A stretch of DNA of 64,000 nucleotides, from positions 186,001 through 250,000 of the forward strand of contig NZ_JAGGLR010000017.1 in the NCBI RefSeq assembly GCF_017874715.1, read 5' to 3'. The position numbers and the translations under genes were made by a program. Shown here one piece after another: positions 15,964 to 24,875 of this stretch (position 1 is the stretch's first letter; each line of letters opens with the position of its first letter). Under the pieces are notes generated by a model. The model was not told the origin of the DNA, did not search any database, and saw only the letters and a list, made by a program, of their open reading frames with translations. This DNA is from Streptomyces iranensis (GTDB lineage Bacteria; Actinomycetota; Actinomycetes; Streptomycetales; Streptomycetaceae).

Positions 15964-18369
15964 ATGCCTCAGCCCTGGCAGGACACCTCCCTCTCCGCCG
16001 AGGACCGCGCGGCGGCCCTGCTCTCCTCGATGACGCTGGAGGAGAAGCTGGCCCAACTCGTCGGCGTCTGGCCGGGATCCGAGGCGGGGGAGGGTGAGGA
16101 CGTCGCCCCGCTCCAGCACGAGGTGTCCGAGGCAGTGGACCTCGACGGCCTTCTCCCGCACGGCGTCGGCCAGCTGACCCGGCCGTTCGGCACCTCCCCC
16201 GTCGAACCGGCCGAGGGCGCCGCCGCGCTGGCCCGCCTCCAGGCCCGGATCGCCGCCGGGAACCGCTTCGGGATCCCGGCGCTGGCCCATGAGGAGTGTC
16301 TGACCGGCTTCTTCGCCTGGCGCGCCACCGTCTTCCCCACCCCGCTCGCCTGGGGCGCGTCCTTCGACCCGGCGCTGGTGGGGCGGGCGGCCGAGCTGAT
16401 CGGCGGTTCGCTGCGGTCGGCCGGTATCCACCAGGGTCTTGCCCCGGTGCTGGACGTGGTGCGGGACGCGCGCTGGGGCCGTACGGAGGAGTCCATCGGC
16501 GAGGACCCGTATCTGGTCGCGACCATCGGCACCGCGTACGTCCGCGGCCTGGAGTCCGCCGGGATCGTCGCCACCCTCAAGCACTTCGCGGGCTACGCCG
16601 CCTCCCGGGGCGGCCGCAACCACGCACCGGTCTCCATCGGCCCCCGGGAACTCGCCGATGTCATCCTAACGCCCTTCGAACTGGCGGTACGGGACGGGGG
16701 CGCGCGGTCGGTGATGCACTCCTACAACGACCTCGACGGTGTGCCCTCGGCCGCCAACCCCTGGCTGCTGACCGAACTGCTCCGCGACACCTGGGGCTTC
16801 ACCGGCACCGTCGTCGCCGACTACTTCGGGGTGTCCTTCCTGGAGCTGGCCCACCGGGTGGCCGGCACCCGGGGCGGCGCGGCCGGGCTCGCCCTGGCGG
16901 CCGGTGTGGACGTGGAGCTGCCCGCGGTGCGCTGCTTCGGCACCCCGCTGCGGGACGCGGTACGGGCCGGGGAGGTGGACGAGGCGCTGGTGGACCGGGC
17001 GGCGCTGCGGGTGCTGCGGCAGAAGTGCGAGCTGGGGCTGCTGGATGCGGACTGGTCGCCGATGCCGTCGGCGCTCGCGGGGGCTGTGGACTCCGCGAGC
17101 CCTGTCGACCTCGGCCCCGACCCCGACCTCGACCTCGACCTCGATCCCCCGGGGATGCGGGCCGTCGCGCGGGAGCTCGCCGAGGAGTCGGTGGTGCTGC
17201 TCGCCGACGACGGCGATGTGCTGCCGCTCGCGCCGGACGCCCGGATCGCGGTGGTCGGCCCGCTCGCCGACGACCCGGCCGCCATGCTCGGCTGCTACAC
17301 CTTCCCCCGCCACGTCGGGGTGGAGCACCCCGAACTCCCCCTGGGCATCGAGGTGCCGACGCTCTTCGCCGCGCTGCGCGCCGAGCTGCCCGGTGCGCGG
17401 ATCGCCCATGCCGAGGGGTGCGCCGCGCCCGCCGGGGAGGCCGGGGGCGCGGCCTCGGCCGGTGCGTCGGCGCTCACCGCCGAGAGCCGACTGGCGCAGG
17501 CCGCCAGGACGGCGGCGGACGCCGATGTGTGCGTCGCGGTGCTGGGCGACCGCTCGGGTCTGTTCGGCCGGGGCACCTCGGGCGAGGGCTGTGACGCCGC
17601 CGACCTCGAACTCCCCGGTGAGCAGGGGGCGTTGCTGGACACGCTGGTGGCCACCGGCACCCCCGTGGTGCTGGTGCTGTTCACCGGTCGGCCGTACGCC
17701 CTCGGCCGCTGGTCACGCCTGCTGGCCGGCGCCGTGCAGGCGTTCTTCCCCGGTGAGGAGGGCGGCCCGGCGGTCGCCGGGGTGCTGAGCGGGCGCGTCA
17801 ACCCCTCGGGCCGGCTGCCGGTGAGCGTTCCGTACACGTCCGGCGGCCAGCCCTGGACGTACGCACAGCCGCCGCTCGGGCTGCGCGGTGACGCCAGCTC
17901 GATCGACCCGACCCCGCTGTTCCCCTTCGGCCATGGGCTGTCCTACACCTCGTTCGCCTGGGAGCGCCCGGAGGCCGACGCGACCGATGTGCCGACCGAC
18001 GGGGAGACCACGGTCCGGCTGACCGTGCGCAACACCGGTGACCTGGCCGGGACGGAGGTCGTGCAGCTCTACCTCCACGATCCGGTGGCCCGTATCGCCC
18101 GGCCGGTGTCCCGGCTGATCGGCTACGCACGGGTACCGCTGCGGCCGGGCGAGTCCGCCGAGGTCCACTTCACCTTCCATGCCGACCTCGCCTCGTATCC
18201 GCTGGGCGCCGATGGCACGAGGGTGGTGGAACCGGGCGCCCTGGAGCTGCGGCTGGCCTCCTCCAGCGCCGACTCCGGCGTACGGCACACCGTGCCGCTG
18301 ACGCTGACCGGGCCCGAACGCACGGTGGACCACCGGCGGCGGATGGTGTGCGAGGTGCGGGTGAAGTAG
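15964..18369 (+). CDS. bxlA: Glycoside hydrolase family 3 beta-xylosidase/beta-glucosidase (BxlA-like)
   Basis: ATG 15964 with AAGGAG 5 bp upstream gives 801 residues and no signal peptide, so the enzyme is cytoplasmic and hydrolyses imported oligosaccharides. The (beta/alpha)8 domain contains the substrate-binding LKHFAGYAAS, and the nucleophile is Asp286 in VVADYFGV. The second GH3 domain holds EQGALLDTL and FFPGEEGG, and a fibronectin III-like domain ends the protein. The neighbouring importer and LacI gene match bxlREFGA. GH3 specificity cannot be settled by motif, so xylosidase is preferred from context. A short Asp-Pro-Asp-Leu repeat (near residues 385-393) is encoded by GACCTC units. 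Confidence 0.9.
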   Translation: MPQPWQDTSLSAEDRAAALLSSMTLEEKLAQLVGVWPGSEAGEGEDVAPLQHEVSEAVDLDGLLPHGVGQLTRPFGTSPVEPAEGAAALARLQARIAAGNRFGIPALAHEECLTGFFAWRATVFPTPLAWGASFDPALVGRAAELIGGSLRSAGIHQGLAPVLDVVRDARWGRTEESIGEDPYLVATIGTAYVRGLESAGIVATLKHFAGYAASRGGRNHAPVSIGPRELADVILTPFELAVRDGGARSVMHSYNDLDGVPSAANPWLLTELLRDTWGFTGTVVADYFGVSFLELAHRVAGTRGGAAGLALAAGVDVELPAVRCFGTPLRDAVRAGEVDEALVDRAALRVLRQKCELGLLDADWSPMPSALAGAVDSASPVDLGPDPDLDLDLDPPGMRAVARELAEESVVLLADDGDVLPLAPDARIAVVGPLADDPAAMLGCYTFPRHVGVEHPELPLGIEVPTLFAALRAELPGARIAHAEGCAAPAGEAGGAASAGASALTAESRLAQAARTAADADVCVAVLGDRSGLFGRGTSGEGCDAADLELPGEQGALLDTLVATGTPVVLVLFTGRPYALGRWSRLLAGAVQAFFPGEEGGPAVAGVLSGRVNPSGRLPVSVPYTSGGQPWTYAQPPLGLRGDASSIDPTPLFPFGHGLSYTSFAWERPEADATDVPTDGETTVRLTVRNTGDLAGTEVVQLYLHDPVARIARPVSRLIGYARVPLRPGESAEVHFTFHADLASYPLGADGTRVVEPGALELRLASSSADSGVRHTVPLTLTGPERTVDHRRRMVCEVRVK

Positions 18370-18389
18370 GCGCCCCTGGGGATGCCGCC

Positions 18390-18411
18390 GGGGCCGGTTC
18401 AGACCGGCCCC
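18390..18411. terminator. Perfect 9-bp hairpin between convergent genes
   Basis: GGGGCCGGT-TCAG-ACCGGCCCC is a perfect stem with a 4-base loop, 20 bp after the GH3 stop. Its loop contains the stop codon of the minus-strand gene. It suits a bidirectional terminator. Confidence 0.65.
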
Positions 18412-18730
18412 TCGCCCTTCTCCACCAGCGACCAGGCGTGGGCGAACAGTTCGGGCAGGGTGCGGGTGGGCAGCGGCAGCGGATTCTCCAGCCGCGCGGC
18501 ACGTCCCGCGCCTCCTCAATCTCCCCCAGGCTCGGCGGCTCCCCCTCCCCCGTCCACAGCTCGACGAACCGGCGCCGCCCCTCACGGCTCCACCCGACGC
18601 TGACGGCCGCCCCGCGCCCGTCGCGCACCGTGAGGCGCTCGGTGACCACGATCCCGGTGCGCAGCCGGGCGGCCGGATCGGCGAACGGGCTCCGCCGGTC
18701 GTCCACGGCCGTCCAGCCACCGGTCGTCAT
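18399..18730 (-). pseudogene. Frameshifted small gene of unknown function
   Basis: From ATG (18728-18730) the frame reads MTTGGWTAVDDRRSPF and stays open through LGEIEEARDV. The expected ending, LENPLPLPTRTLPELFAHAW to the TGA at 18399, is in another frame. The 332-bp length is one base short of a clean 110-codon gene, so a single base is missing near 18490-18510. A 17-bp stretch (18513-18529) identical to the intergenic repeat (CTGGGGGAGATTGAGGA on the minus strand) sits next to the shift. The function is not recognised. It may be real decay or a sequencing error. Confidence 0.6.
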
Positions 18731-18832
18731 CGGACGTCCCCCGTCTCCCCCGTCGCACACACCATGGGGAGATCATCGCCCATGGCTGCGACAGCGGCCC
18801 TCCCACCTCCGGCAGGCGTCCGTGCACGGCGG

Positions 18833-19513
18833 TCAGTTGGCCAACAGGCCGTCCACCAGGGCTCGGAGCCCGTCCAGGTAGGTGTCCTCGGCGGTCAGCT
18901 CGGCCCAGCGGTCCGCCAGCCGCGCCAGGCGCGGGAGCTCGTCCGGGTCGAGATCCGCGAAGACGCGGTCCCGGTAGGTCGGTTGGTCGTCCGCCGCGCG
19001 CCGCCGGGCCGCTGTCGCCCGGACCAGGATCTCACCGGCGGTGTAGTACCAGATCGCGCGGTAGCCGTGCACGGCCCGCTCGGGCGTCAGCCCGCACTCG
19101 ACCAGGCTGTCCACGATCTGCTCGACGAACCACAGGGCGGCGGTGGACATCAGGTCATCGGCGGTCAGCACCTCCACGATCCAGGGGCAGGCCGCCAGCA
19201 CATCGTGGATCGCGACGGCGGCGACGACGACCCGTTCGCGGGGCTGGCCGGGCAGCTCGGGCCGGTGCAGCGTCCGCTCGGCGTAGTCGTTCAGCAGCAG
19301 GAGGAGCAGTTCCTCCTTGTCGCGGACGTGGTGGTAGAGCGCCATCGGCGTACTGCCGATCTCCTTGGCGAGCCGCCGCATGGTCAGCCGGGCCGCTCCT
19401 TCCTCGGTCACGATCCGGCGGGCCGTCCCGATGATGTCTTCCCGGGAGATACGGGCAGGTCGGCCGGGCGTCTTGCGCGGCGCTGAGGAGTGCGACATGG
19501 CCTCATCATCCAC
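18833..19513 (-). CDS. TetR-family transcriptional regulator
   Basis: This 226-residue protein has an N-terminal helix-turn-helix (TMRRLAKEIGSTPMALYHHV) and an all-helical ligand domain typical of TetR. It is divergent from a drug-type MFS exporter 42 bp away, so it most likely represses that exporter and itself. GTG 19513 is used; ATG 19498 (MSHSSAPRK) is an equally plausible start. The ligand is unknown. Confidence 0.9.
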   Translation of the reverse strand: MDDEAMSHSSAPRKTPGRPARISREDIIGTARRIVTEEGAARLTMRRLAKEIGSTPMALYHHVRDKEELLLLLLNDYAERTLHRPELPGQPRERVVVAAVAIHDVLAACPWIVEVLTADDLMSTAALWFVEQIVDSLVECGLTPERAVHGYRAIWYYTAGEILVRATAARRRAADDQPTYRDRVFADLDPDELPRLARLADRWAELTAEDTYLDGLRALVDGLLAN

Positions 19514-19547
19514 CAGGCCTCGACATCGGCGAGGAGCTCCCGCTATT

Positions 19548-19566
19548 TTTCTTACATGTATAGAAA
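19548..19566. promoter_or_regulatory. Candidate TetR operator at the MFS start
   Basis: TTTCTTACATGTATAGAAA contains the perfect octamer palindrome TACATGTA flanked by TTTCT and AGAAA. It covers the start codon of the exporter and lies 35 bp from the TetR start. It is AT-rich against a GC-rich background. Binding is inferred. Confidence 0.45.
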
Positions 19567-21016
19567 CTTAACCCCGCACCCCGCACGTTCCCGCCCCGGC
19601 GTGGTGCTGGCCGCCGCGGCGGTCGCCCAGTTCGTCGTCGCCCTGGACATGGCGGTGGTGAACGTCGCGCTCTCGGCGATCCGCGCCGACCTGGGATTCG
19701 CCCCGCTCGACCTGTCGTGGGTCGTGCATGTGTACGCGCTCACCTTCGGCGGCTTCCTGCTGCTGGGCGGCCGGGCCTGCGACCTCTACGGCCGGCGCCG
19801 ACTGCTCGTCCTGGGCCTGGGCGTCTTCGGGCTGTGCTCGCTGGCGGGCGGACTGGCCCAGGCCCCCTGGCAGTTGATCGCCGCCCGCGCCGGACAGGGC
19901 CTGGGCGCCGCCGCGGCGGCCCCGGCCGCGCTGGCGATACTGACCACCACCTTCGCCGAGGGCCCACGGCGGGTCCGGGCGCTCGGCGTGTGGAGCGCCA
20001 CGAACGCCGCGGGCGGTGCGCTGGGAGTGCTGGCGGGCGGTCTGCTCACCGAGTACGCGGGCTGGCGCTGGGTGATGCTGATCAACCTGCCCATCGTGGC
20101 GGCGGCGCTCGCGCTGATCGCCGCTGTACCCGCCGAGAAACGGCCCGCCCGGCGCGAGAGGCTGGACGTCCTCGGCACGGTCCTGGTGACCGGCGGAATC
20201 GGGCTCCTGGTGCTCGGCGTCGTCCGCACCGACACCCACGGCTGGGGCTCCCCCGCCACGCTCGGGACACTCGCCGCCGCGGCCGTCTCCCTGATCGCCT
20301 TCGCCTTCGTCGAATCGCGGGCGTCCGCGCCCCTGTTGCGGCTGGGCCTGCTGCGCAGCCGCTGGGTCGCGGGCGCGAACGTGCTGGTGTTCCTGGCGGC
20401 GGCCGGGCAGTTCACCGCGTTCTACTTCGTCTCCCTGTACATGCGGCAGGTCCTGGGCATGAGCGCCGCCGCGACGGGCACCGGGTTCCTGCCCTTCTCC
20501 GTGGGCCTGGTGGCGGGCACCGCCGTCGCGACCCGTATCACCGCGGCCCGCTCACCCCGCGCGTCCCTGGTGCCCGGCGCCCTGCTGGCCACGGCGGGCC
20601 TGGCCTGGTTCGCCATGATCAGCCCCGACGGAAGCTTCCTCACGGATGTCCTCGGCCCGTCGCTCCTCACCAGCGTCGGCGCCGGACTGGTGCTGGCCCC
20701 GGTCGCCGCCGCCGCGACCACCGGAGTGGCACCCCACGAGGCCGGGATGGCCTCCGGCGTCCTCAACAGCTCCCGCCAACTCGGCGGCTGCATCGGCCTG
20801 GCGGCCCTGGCCACCGTCGCGGCCCACCGCACCGGCACCGCCACCAACCCCGCCGCGCTGGGCGACGGCTACGCCCTCGGCCTGGCCGTCACCGCCGCCC
20901 TCTTCGTCCTCGCGGCGGCCGTGGCGATCGTCGCCTTCCCCCGCCACCGGACCACCCCACCCGCACCACGCCCCACCGCCTCCGCGGACCCCCGACTGGA
21001 AGGAACCCCGTCATGA
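19556..21016 (+). CDS. MFS drug-resistance-type transporter (DHA2, 14 TM)
   Basis: ATG 19556 gives 486 residues with about 14 hydrophobic segments and the DHA2 signatures LDMAVVNVALSAI and GGRACDLYGRRRLL. It is a proton-driven exporter in the inner membrane. The true start is uncertain. No Shine-Dalgarno precedes ATG 19556, so it may be leaderless, and the longer GTG frame from 19490 would overlap the TetR gene. A cupin gene overlaps its stop, and the divergent TetR gene probably controls both. Confidence 0.88.
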   Translation: MYRNLTPHPARSRPGVVLAAAAVAQFVVALDMAVVNVALSAIRADLGFAPLDLSWVVHVYALTFGGFLLLGGRACDLYGRRRLLVLGLGVFGLCSLAGGLAQAPWQLIAARAGQGLGAAAAAPAALAILTTTFAEGPRRVRALGVWSATNAAGGALGVLAGGLLTEYAGWRWVMLINLPIVAAALALIAAVPAEKRPARRERLDVLGTVLVTGGIGLLVLGVVRTDTHGWGSPATLGTLAAAAVSLIAFAFVESRASAPLLRLGLLRSRWVAGANVLVFLAAAGQFTAFYFVSLYMRQVLGMSAAATGTGFLPFSVGLVAGTAVATRITAARSPRASLVPGALLATAGLAWFAMISPDGSFLTDVLGPSLLTSVGAGLVLAPVAAAATTGVAPHEAGMASGVLNSSRQLGGCIGLAALATVAAHRTGTATNPAALGDGYALGLAVTAALFVLAAAVAIVAFPRHRTTPPAPRPTASADPRLEGTPS

Positions 21017-21402
21017 CCACACACCCCATCGACCTGTTCGCCTCGGCGCTGCACATCCACCTGGACGGTGAAGTCCGCGCCGCCGAACGGCAGATGACGT
21101 CGAGCGACTCCGGCGCCTGGCAGGTCGCGACGTTCCACCTCGAGACCGACGCCGACGTCCACGCCGACCACTGGGAGCAGCACCCCGAGGCCGAGGAGGC
21201 GGTCTGCTGTCTGACCGGCAGCGTGCGGCTGTACTTCCGCCCCACCGACCCCGGCGGCGCCGAAGAGATGGTGCGACTCCCGGCGGGGCACGCCGTGATC
21301 GTCCCCCGCGGCCGCTGGCACCGCCTGCGGCTGGACGCCCCGAGCGACCTGATGACGATCACGCTCCGCCAGGGCACCCGCCTCGAGAAGCGCACGCCCT
21401 GA
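21013..21402 (+). CDS. Cupin-domain protein
   Basis: ATG 21013 overlaps the MFS stop (ATGA) with GGAAGGAA upstream and gives 129 residues. Cupin motif 1 appears as HADHWEQHPEAEEAVCCLTG and motif 2 as GHAVIVPRGRWHRLRL, including histidines and a glutamate able to bind metal. It could be a small dioxygenase, isomerase or ligand-binding protein. Co-transcription with an exporter suggests a role in the same detoxification response. The substrate is unknown. Confidence 0.85.
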   Translation: MTTHPIDLFASALHIHLDGEVRAAERQMTSSDSGAWQVATFHLETDADVHADHWEQHPEAEEAVCCLTGSVRLYFRPTDPGGAEEMVRLPAGHAVIVPRGRWHRLRLDAPSDLMTITLRQGTRLEKRTP

Positions 21403-21447
21403 AAGCCGATCGCCCCGCCAGGCGCGGCGCCCTTCCCGCCGTGGGCC

Positions 21448-21882
21448 CTACGGGACCAGATGGCGGGCGAGAACCGCGAGGGCATCGGCCACCTCGCGCA
21501 GCCGGTGCGGGTCGTCGGTACCGAGGGCAGCGGCCAGGGCGGCGTCGACGGTCGTGGCGCGGACCTGCTCGACGCGGGCGGAGGGCACCGCGGCGGGACT
21601 GATGAGAACCCGGCGGCGATCGGCGGGGTCGGGGGCGACGGTGATCGCCCCCGCCTCCTTCAGCCGGGCGACAGCGGTGGAGATCTGACTCTGCGGCAGT
21701 CCAGTGCGGGCCGCGATGTCGCCCACGGTGGTGCCGGGGTGCGCGGCCACGTCGCTGGCGGCGATCAACACCAGACGCGCGCTGCCCTTATGGCGGTCGG
21801 CACCGCCGGGAGGCTCGGGCATGGCATCCTCGCCGATCTTCATCAGCGTGCGGCCCAGAAGGAAGAGTTCGACTCCGTTCAC
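21448..21882 (-). CDS. MarR-type winged-helix regulator
   Basis: Starting at GTG 21882 the product is 144 residues. It has a MarR/winged helix core (TVGDIAARTGLPQSQISTAV, RLKEAGAITVAPDPADRRRV). The longer frame to 21918 would run into the operator region and is not preferred. It is divergent from a frameshifted alpha/beta hydrolase gene with two strong palindromic sites between them, implying that it controls both. Confidence 0.82.
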   Translation of the reverse strand: MNGVELFLLGRTLMKIGEDAMPEPPGGADRHKGSARLVLIAASDVAAHPGTTVGDIAARTGLPQSQISTAVARLKEAGAITVAPDPADRRRVLISPAAVPSARVEQVRATTVDAALAAALGTDDPHRLREVADALAVLARHLVP

Positions 21883-21900
21883 ACCCCGATGATACTCGAT

Positions 21901-21944
21901 CCATCGGATTCGATGCATCTATCTTGATGCATCGAATTCGATGG
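21901..21944. promoter_or_regulatory. Double palindromic operator of the MarR-hydrolase pair
   Basis: Two sites, CCATCGGATTCGATG (21901-21915) and CATCGAATTCGATGG (21930-21944), are each near-perfect palindromes. Together they form a 44-bp inverted repeat with 19-bp arms, one mismatch and a 6-bp centre. They lie between the regulator and the hydrolase start. Confidence 0.7.
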
Positions 21945-21984
21945 AATAGCGTGTGGCCATCACGACCGAGACGAGGGGGAGCCC

Positions 21985-22843
21985 ATGACGAACGACGACA
22001 CGCACACCGGCACCGTCCGCGCGCCCGGAGCCACACTCCACTACCAACTGCGCGGGCACGGACCCACATTGCTCATCGGGCAGAGCGGCGAGGGGGACGC
22101 CGACCGCACCGTCGACCTCGTCGCGCACCTCGCGGACACGCATACGGTGATCACCTACGACCGGCGGGGCCTGTCCCGGAGCCGACTCGACGACCCGTCA
22201 CGCGGGGCGACGCCGGCCGAGCACGCGGACGACGCGGCACTCCTGCTCGCGACGGTGGCATCCGAACCAGCCGCGATGCTCGGGTGCAGCCTCGGCGCCC
22301 GTCATCGGCCTGCACCTCGCGGTGCGGCACCCGGGCCGGATCCACACGCTGATCGCCCACGAGCCCGTCGCACCCCGGCTGCTGCCCGCCGCCGAACGGG
22401 CTCGCCATGAACACGAACTCGCCGACCTGCGGCGGCTCTACGCACGTTCCGGCCTCGCCGCGGCCCTCCCGGAGATCGCCCGCGTCCTCGGCATCGACAC
22501 CAGCGGACGCGACGCCGAACCCGGTCTGACCCCGCAGCCGATCAACGGCCTGCGCCGCGCCAACTTCGACCACTTCATCCGCCATGACGTCACCGCAGTG
22601 CTCGAAGACACCCTCGACGCGGCCGCCCTCGCGGCCACGCCCACCCGCATCGTCCCCGCCGTCGGCCGCACCACCCCCAAAGGCGTCTTCGACCGCCGCT
22701 GCGCCTACGCCCTCGCGGACGCACTCGGCACCGACGTCGTGGAACTGCCCGGCGGCCACAACGGCAACACCAGCCACCCGTCCGCCTACGCGGCGGTTCT
22801 GCGTGACCTGCTCGCGACGCATGTCCATGCGGCTCAGCCATGA
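21985..22843 (+). pseudogene. Alpha/beta hydrolase, frameshifted
   Basis: ATG 21985 opens a typical alpha/beta hydrolase (LHYQLRGHGPTLLIGQSGEG, VITYDRRGLSRS) with nucleophile elbow GCSLGA. Directly after, at CCC 22298-22300, the frame is lost. The remainder (VIGLHLAVRHPGRIHTLIAH through the catalytic-His region ELPGGHNG) continues in another frame to 22843. The 859-bp length is one base over a multiple of three, so one extra C would explain it. The intact product would be about 285 residues. The MarR operator suggests an inducible detoxifying hydrolase. It may be an assembly error. Confidence 0.75.
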
Positions 22844-23174
22844 CCGATACCTTCTGGAAATCGCTTGATGCATTAGTTGCGCCAGATCAAGCGTTTTTCG
22901 GAGGGGGTACCGGGAGGGACGGGATCGAGCGCGGCGTTGGGCCGCCGAAACACCTCCGGGCGTGGCCCGGCATCGCACCTACCGGGATCTTGTCCCACCG
23001 CCCGCAGCCCGGCGGAGCCCCGGCCGCCGAGTACGGAAGCCGCCACCCGCCTGGCCACCAGCGGCCGGTGGACGGCGATGGCACCGCGCCCCCGCCCTCC
23101 TGCCCCGCTGCTCAATTGCGCCGAAGGCGCGAGACGGCGCCGCACCCGACCGGGCCGAGCCGCCCCGGGCTCTT
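22844..23174. other. 331-bp gap without a recognisable gene
   Basis: The stretch after the hydrolase contains TTGATGCATTA (22865-22875), resembling the GATGCATC core of the MarR sites, and then GC-rich sequence with poor coding character in all frames. Short open frames exist but none has a start with ribosome-binding site and a family-like sequence. Confidence 0.4.
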
Positions 23175-23402
23175 CTAGCCGCCGAACTCGCCGTCTCGGA
23201 CAGCGTTCACGAACGCCTGCCAGGCGGACGGCCCGAAGAGCAGCGCCCCGCGCTCACGGTCCTTGGTGTCGCGGACGGCCTGACGGCCGGTGGGGAGGAT
23301 GCCGCGTTCGACGCAACCGCCGGAATTTCCGCTGTACGTGCTCTTATGCCACGTCGCGCCGTCCAGTTCGGGTATCACGGTCTGCTTCCTAGAGGAGGTC
23401 AC
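23175..23402 (-). CDS. DUF397 small protein
   Basis: The 75-residue protein carries the DUF397 pattern (ATWHKSTYSGNSGGCVE, VRDTKDRERGALLFGPSAWQAFV). Its start overlaps the end of the upstream XRE gene by 14 bp. XRE/DUF397 pairs are abundant in Streptomyces, where they act with HATPase proteins in developmental or antibiotic regulation (the whiJ/abaA type). DUF397 members are thought to antagonise their XRE partner. Confidence 0.93.
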   Translation of the reverse strand: MTSSRKQTVIPELDGATWHKSTYSGNSGGCVERGILPTGRQAVRDTKDRERGALLFGPSAWQAFVNAVRDGEFGG

Positions 23403-24234
23403 GGATGTACTGCTGAGAGTCGGCGGGAGGTAATGCGGCGGCCGTCAGTTCATCCCAAGCCTTGGAGTACCTCTGCACGTCCCGACGCTGCTCCAGCAAA
23501 TTACCACCCGTAATGTGCTCCAACCAGACGACATCCGCCGGGGGTTCACCACGCTGACGGAAGATCGTGAATGGCGGGTACACATCCACCGGTAGGGCCG
23601 CACCGAGCGGGAGCACCTGAATATTCACGTTGCTCCGCTCGGCATCCTTCTGGAGCTGTTCGAGCTGTTCACGGACGACCTCCGCCGAGCGGCCAAGACG
23701 GTGCAGGGCAGGTACATCGATTACCGCTCGCAAGCGGAATCCCGTGCGGTTGTCCAGCAACTCCTTACGCTTCATCCTCGTCTCCACGAGGACTTCAACA
23801 CGCTCTGGCGGGTGCACCGCGAACGTCTGACGCATGTACGCCTCGGTCTGCAACAGGCCGGGAATGACTACGGACTCGTACGAACACACCAGTTCCGAGT
23901 CCGCTTCGAGGGTCAGGTAATCCCGCAAGTTGTCGTCCACCAGCGGACCTTGGTTGCTCCACCAGTCGACCTTGTGAATCTCCTTGGCCAGTCGCCTCAG
24001 GCTTGCGCACTGACGCTCGTCGTCAACCCCGTAGTGCTTCAGCAGCACCGTAAGATCCAGCGGGCGGATGCCGCGCTTCCCATTCTCGATCTGACTGACC
24101 TTGGGCTGCCCACACTCCAGCACCTCGGCGATCTCTTGCACTTTCAGTCCCGCCTCGATGCGCAAGCGGCGTAGTTCCGCGCCGAGCCGACGGCTGCGCA
24201 TCGTGGGCATGTCCCTCTGGTCCATGGCACGCAT
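23389..24234 (-). CDS. XRE-family regulator with DUF5753 domain (WhiJ-like)
   Basis: This 281-residue protein has an N-terminal XRE helix-turn-helix (KVQEIAEVLECGQPKVSQIE) and the DUF5753 C-terminal domain (YESVVIPGLLQTEAYMR, VWLEHITGGNLLE). It is followed by a DUF397 gene and sits divergently from an HATPase gene, completing the WhiJ-type trio. Its codon usage is visibly less GC-biased than its neighbours, consistent with the high mobility of these sets. The target genes are unknown. Confidence 0.93.
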   Translation of the reverse strand: MRAMDQRDMPTMRSRRLGAELRRLRIEAGLKVQEIAEVLECGQPKVSQIENGKRGIRPLDLTVLLKHYGVDDERQCASLRRLAKEIHKVDWWSNQGPLVDDNLRDYLTLEADSELVCSYESVVIPGLLQTEAYMRQTFAVHPPERVEVLVETRMKRKELLDNRTGFRLRAVIDVPALHRLGRSAEVVREQLEQLQKDAERSNVNIQVLPLGAALPVDVYPPFTIFRQRGEPPADVVWLEHITGGNLLEQRRDVQRYSKAWDELTAAALPPADSQQYIRDLL

Positions 24235-24379
24235 GCTGCCCAGCGGCTTCTGAGCCTTACAAGCGCGTCGGCTATTCCTTCACCCGTATGAGTGGCATCA
24301 GGGGAATAACTTGCCCTGGCGCTGAACGCGGGTCCACGATCGGCCCATCACCGACCGTCACCGAAAGGCCGTGCCCGCC

Positions 24380-24799
24380 ATGGCAGTTGAAGAGGTCCCC
24401 CAGAGCTACGAACAGCATCTGCACGTCGACCCTCGGATACTGAGCGGGATTCGCCGCATCATCCGTGCCCATCTGCGCCTCTGGGGCCGGGACGACCTGG
24501 TGGACGCCGTAGCACTCTGCGTCACGGAGGTGCTCACCAACGTCCCCAAGCACACCGGATCCCCCGAGTGCCGCCTCCGGCTGTGGAACACCGAGGACGG
24601 CGTCCACACGACCATCAGTGACACCGACTCCGCTCTCCCCACCGTGTCCGAACCGGACTGGTGCGCCGAAAGCGGCCGGGGCATGTTCCTCCTCAGCAGC
24701 ACCGCCTACCGCTGGGCGGCACTGCCCACACCCAGCGGCAAGGACGTCTGGTTCGAGTGCAGGCCCGCACACCTCGCACCTTCGACACCCCGCCCTTAG
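24380..24799 (+). CDS. HATPase-domain (anti-sigma-like) protein
   Basis: ATG 24380 (GTG 24371 is the alternative) gives 139 residues. The GHKL ATPase features are an N-box TEVLTNVPKH and a G-box SGRGMFLLSS. Such short Streptomyces proteins resemble RsbW/SpoIIAB kinases and are encoded beside XRE-DUF397 pairs. The gene is divergent from the XRE gene across 145 bp that hold no other gene. Confidence 0.88.
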   Translation: MAVEEVPQSYEQHLHVDPRILSGIRRIIRAHLRLWGRDDLVDAVALCVTEVLTNVPKHTGSPECRLRLWNTEDGVHTTISDTDSALPTVSEPDWCAESGRGMFLLSSTAYRWAALPTPSGKDVWFECRPAHLAPSTPRP

Positions 24800-24875
24800 G
24801 CTGTCGCCGGACACGAGGGCTACCGGCGCGTAGCGCAGGCCGCGACAGACGCGACAGACCGCGAAGGAGCGCGTG

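Noticed and set aside
22873..23145. 90-residue minus-strand frame after the hydrolase
   Set aside because: Poor coding character and no recognisable family; a transposase remnant was considered but no catalytic motif is visible.
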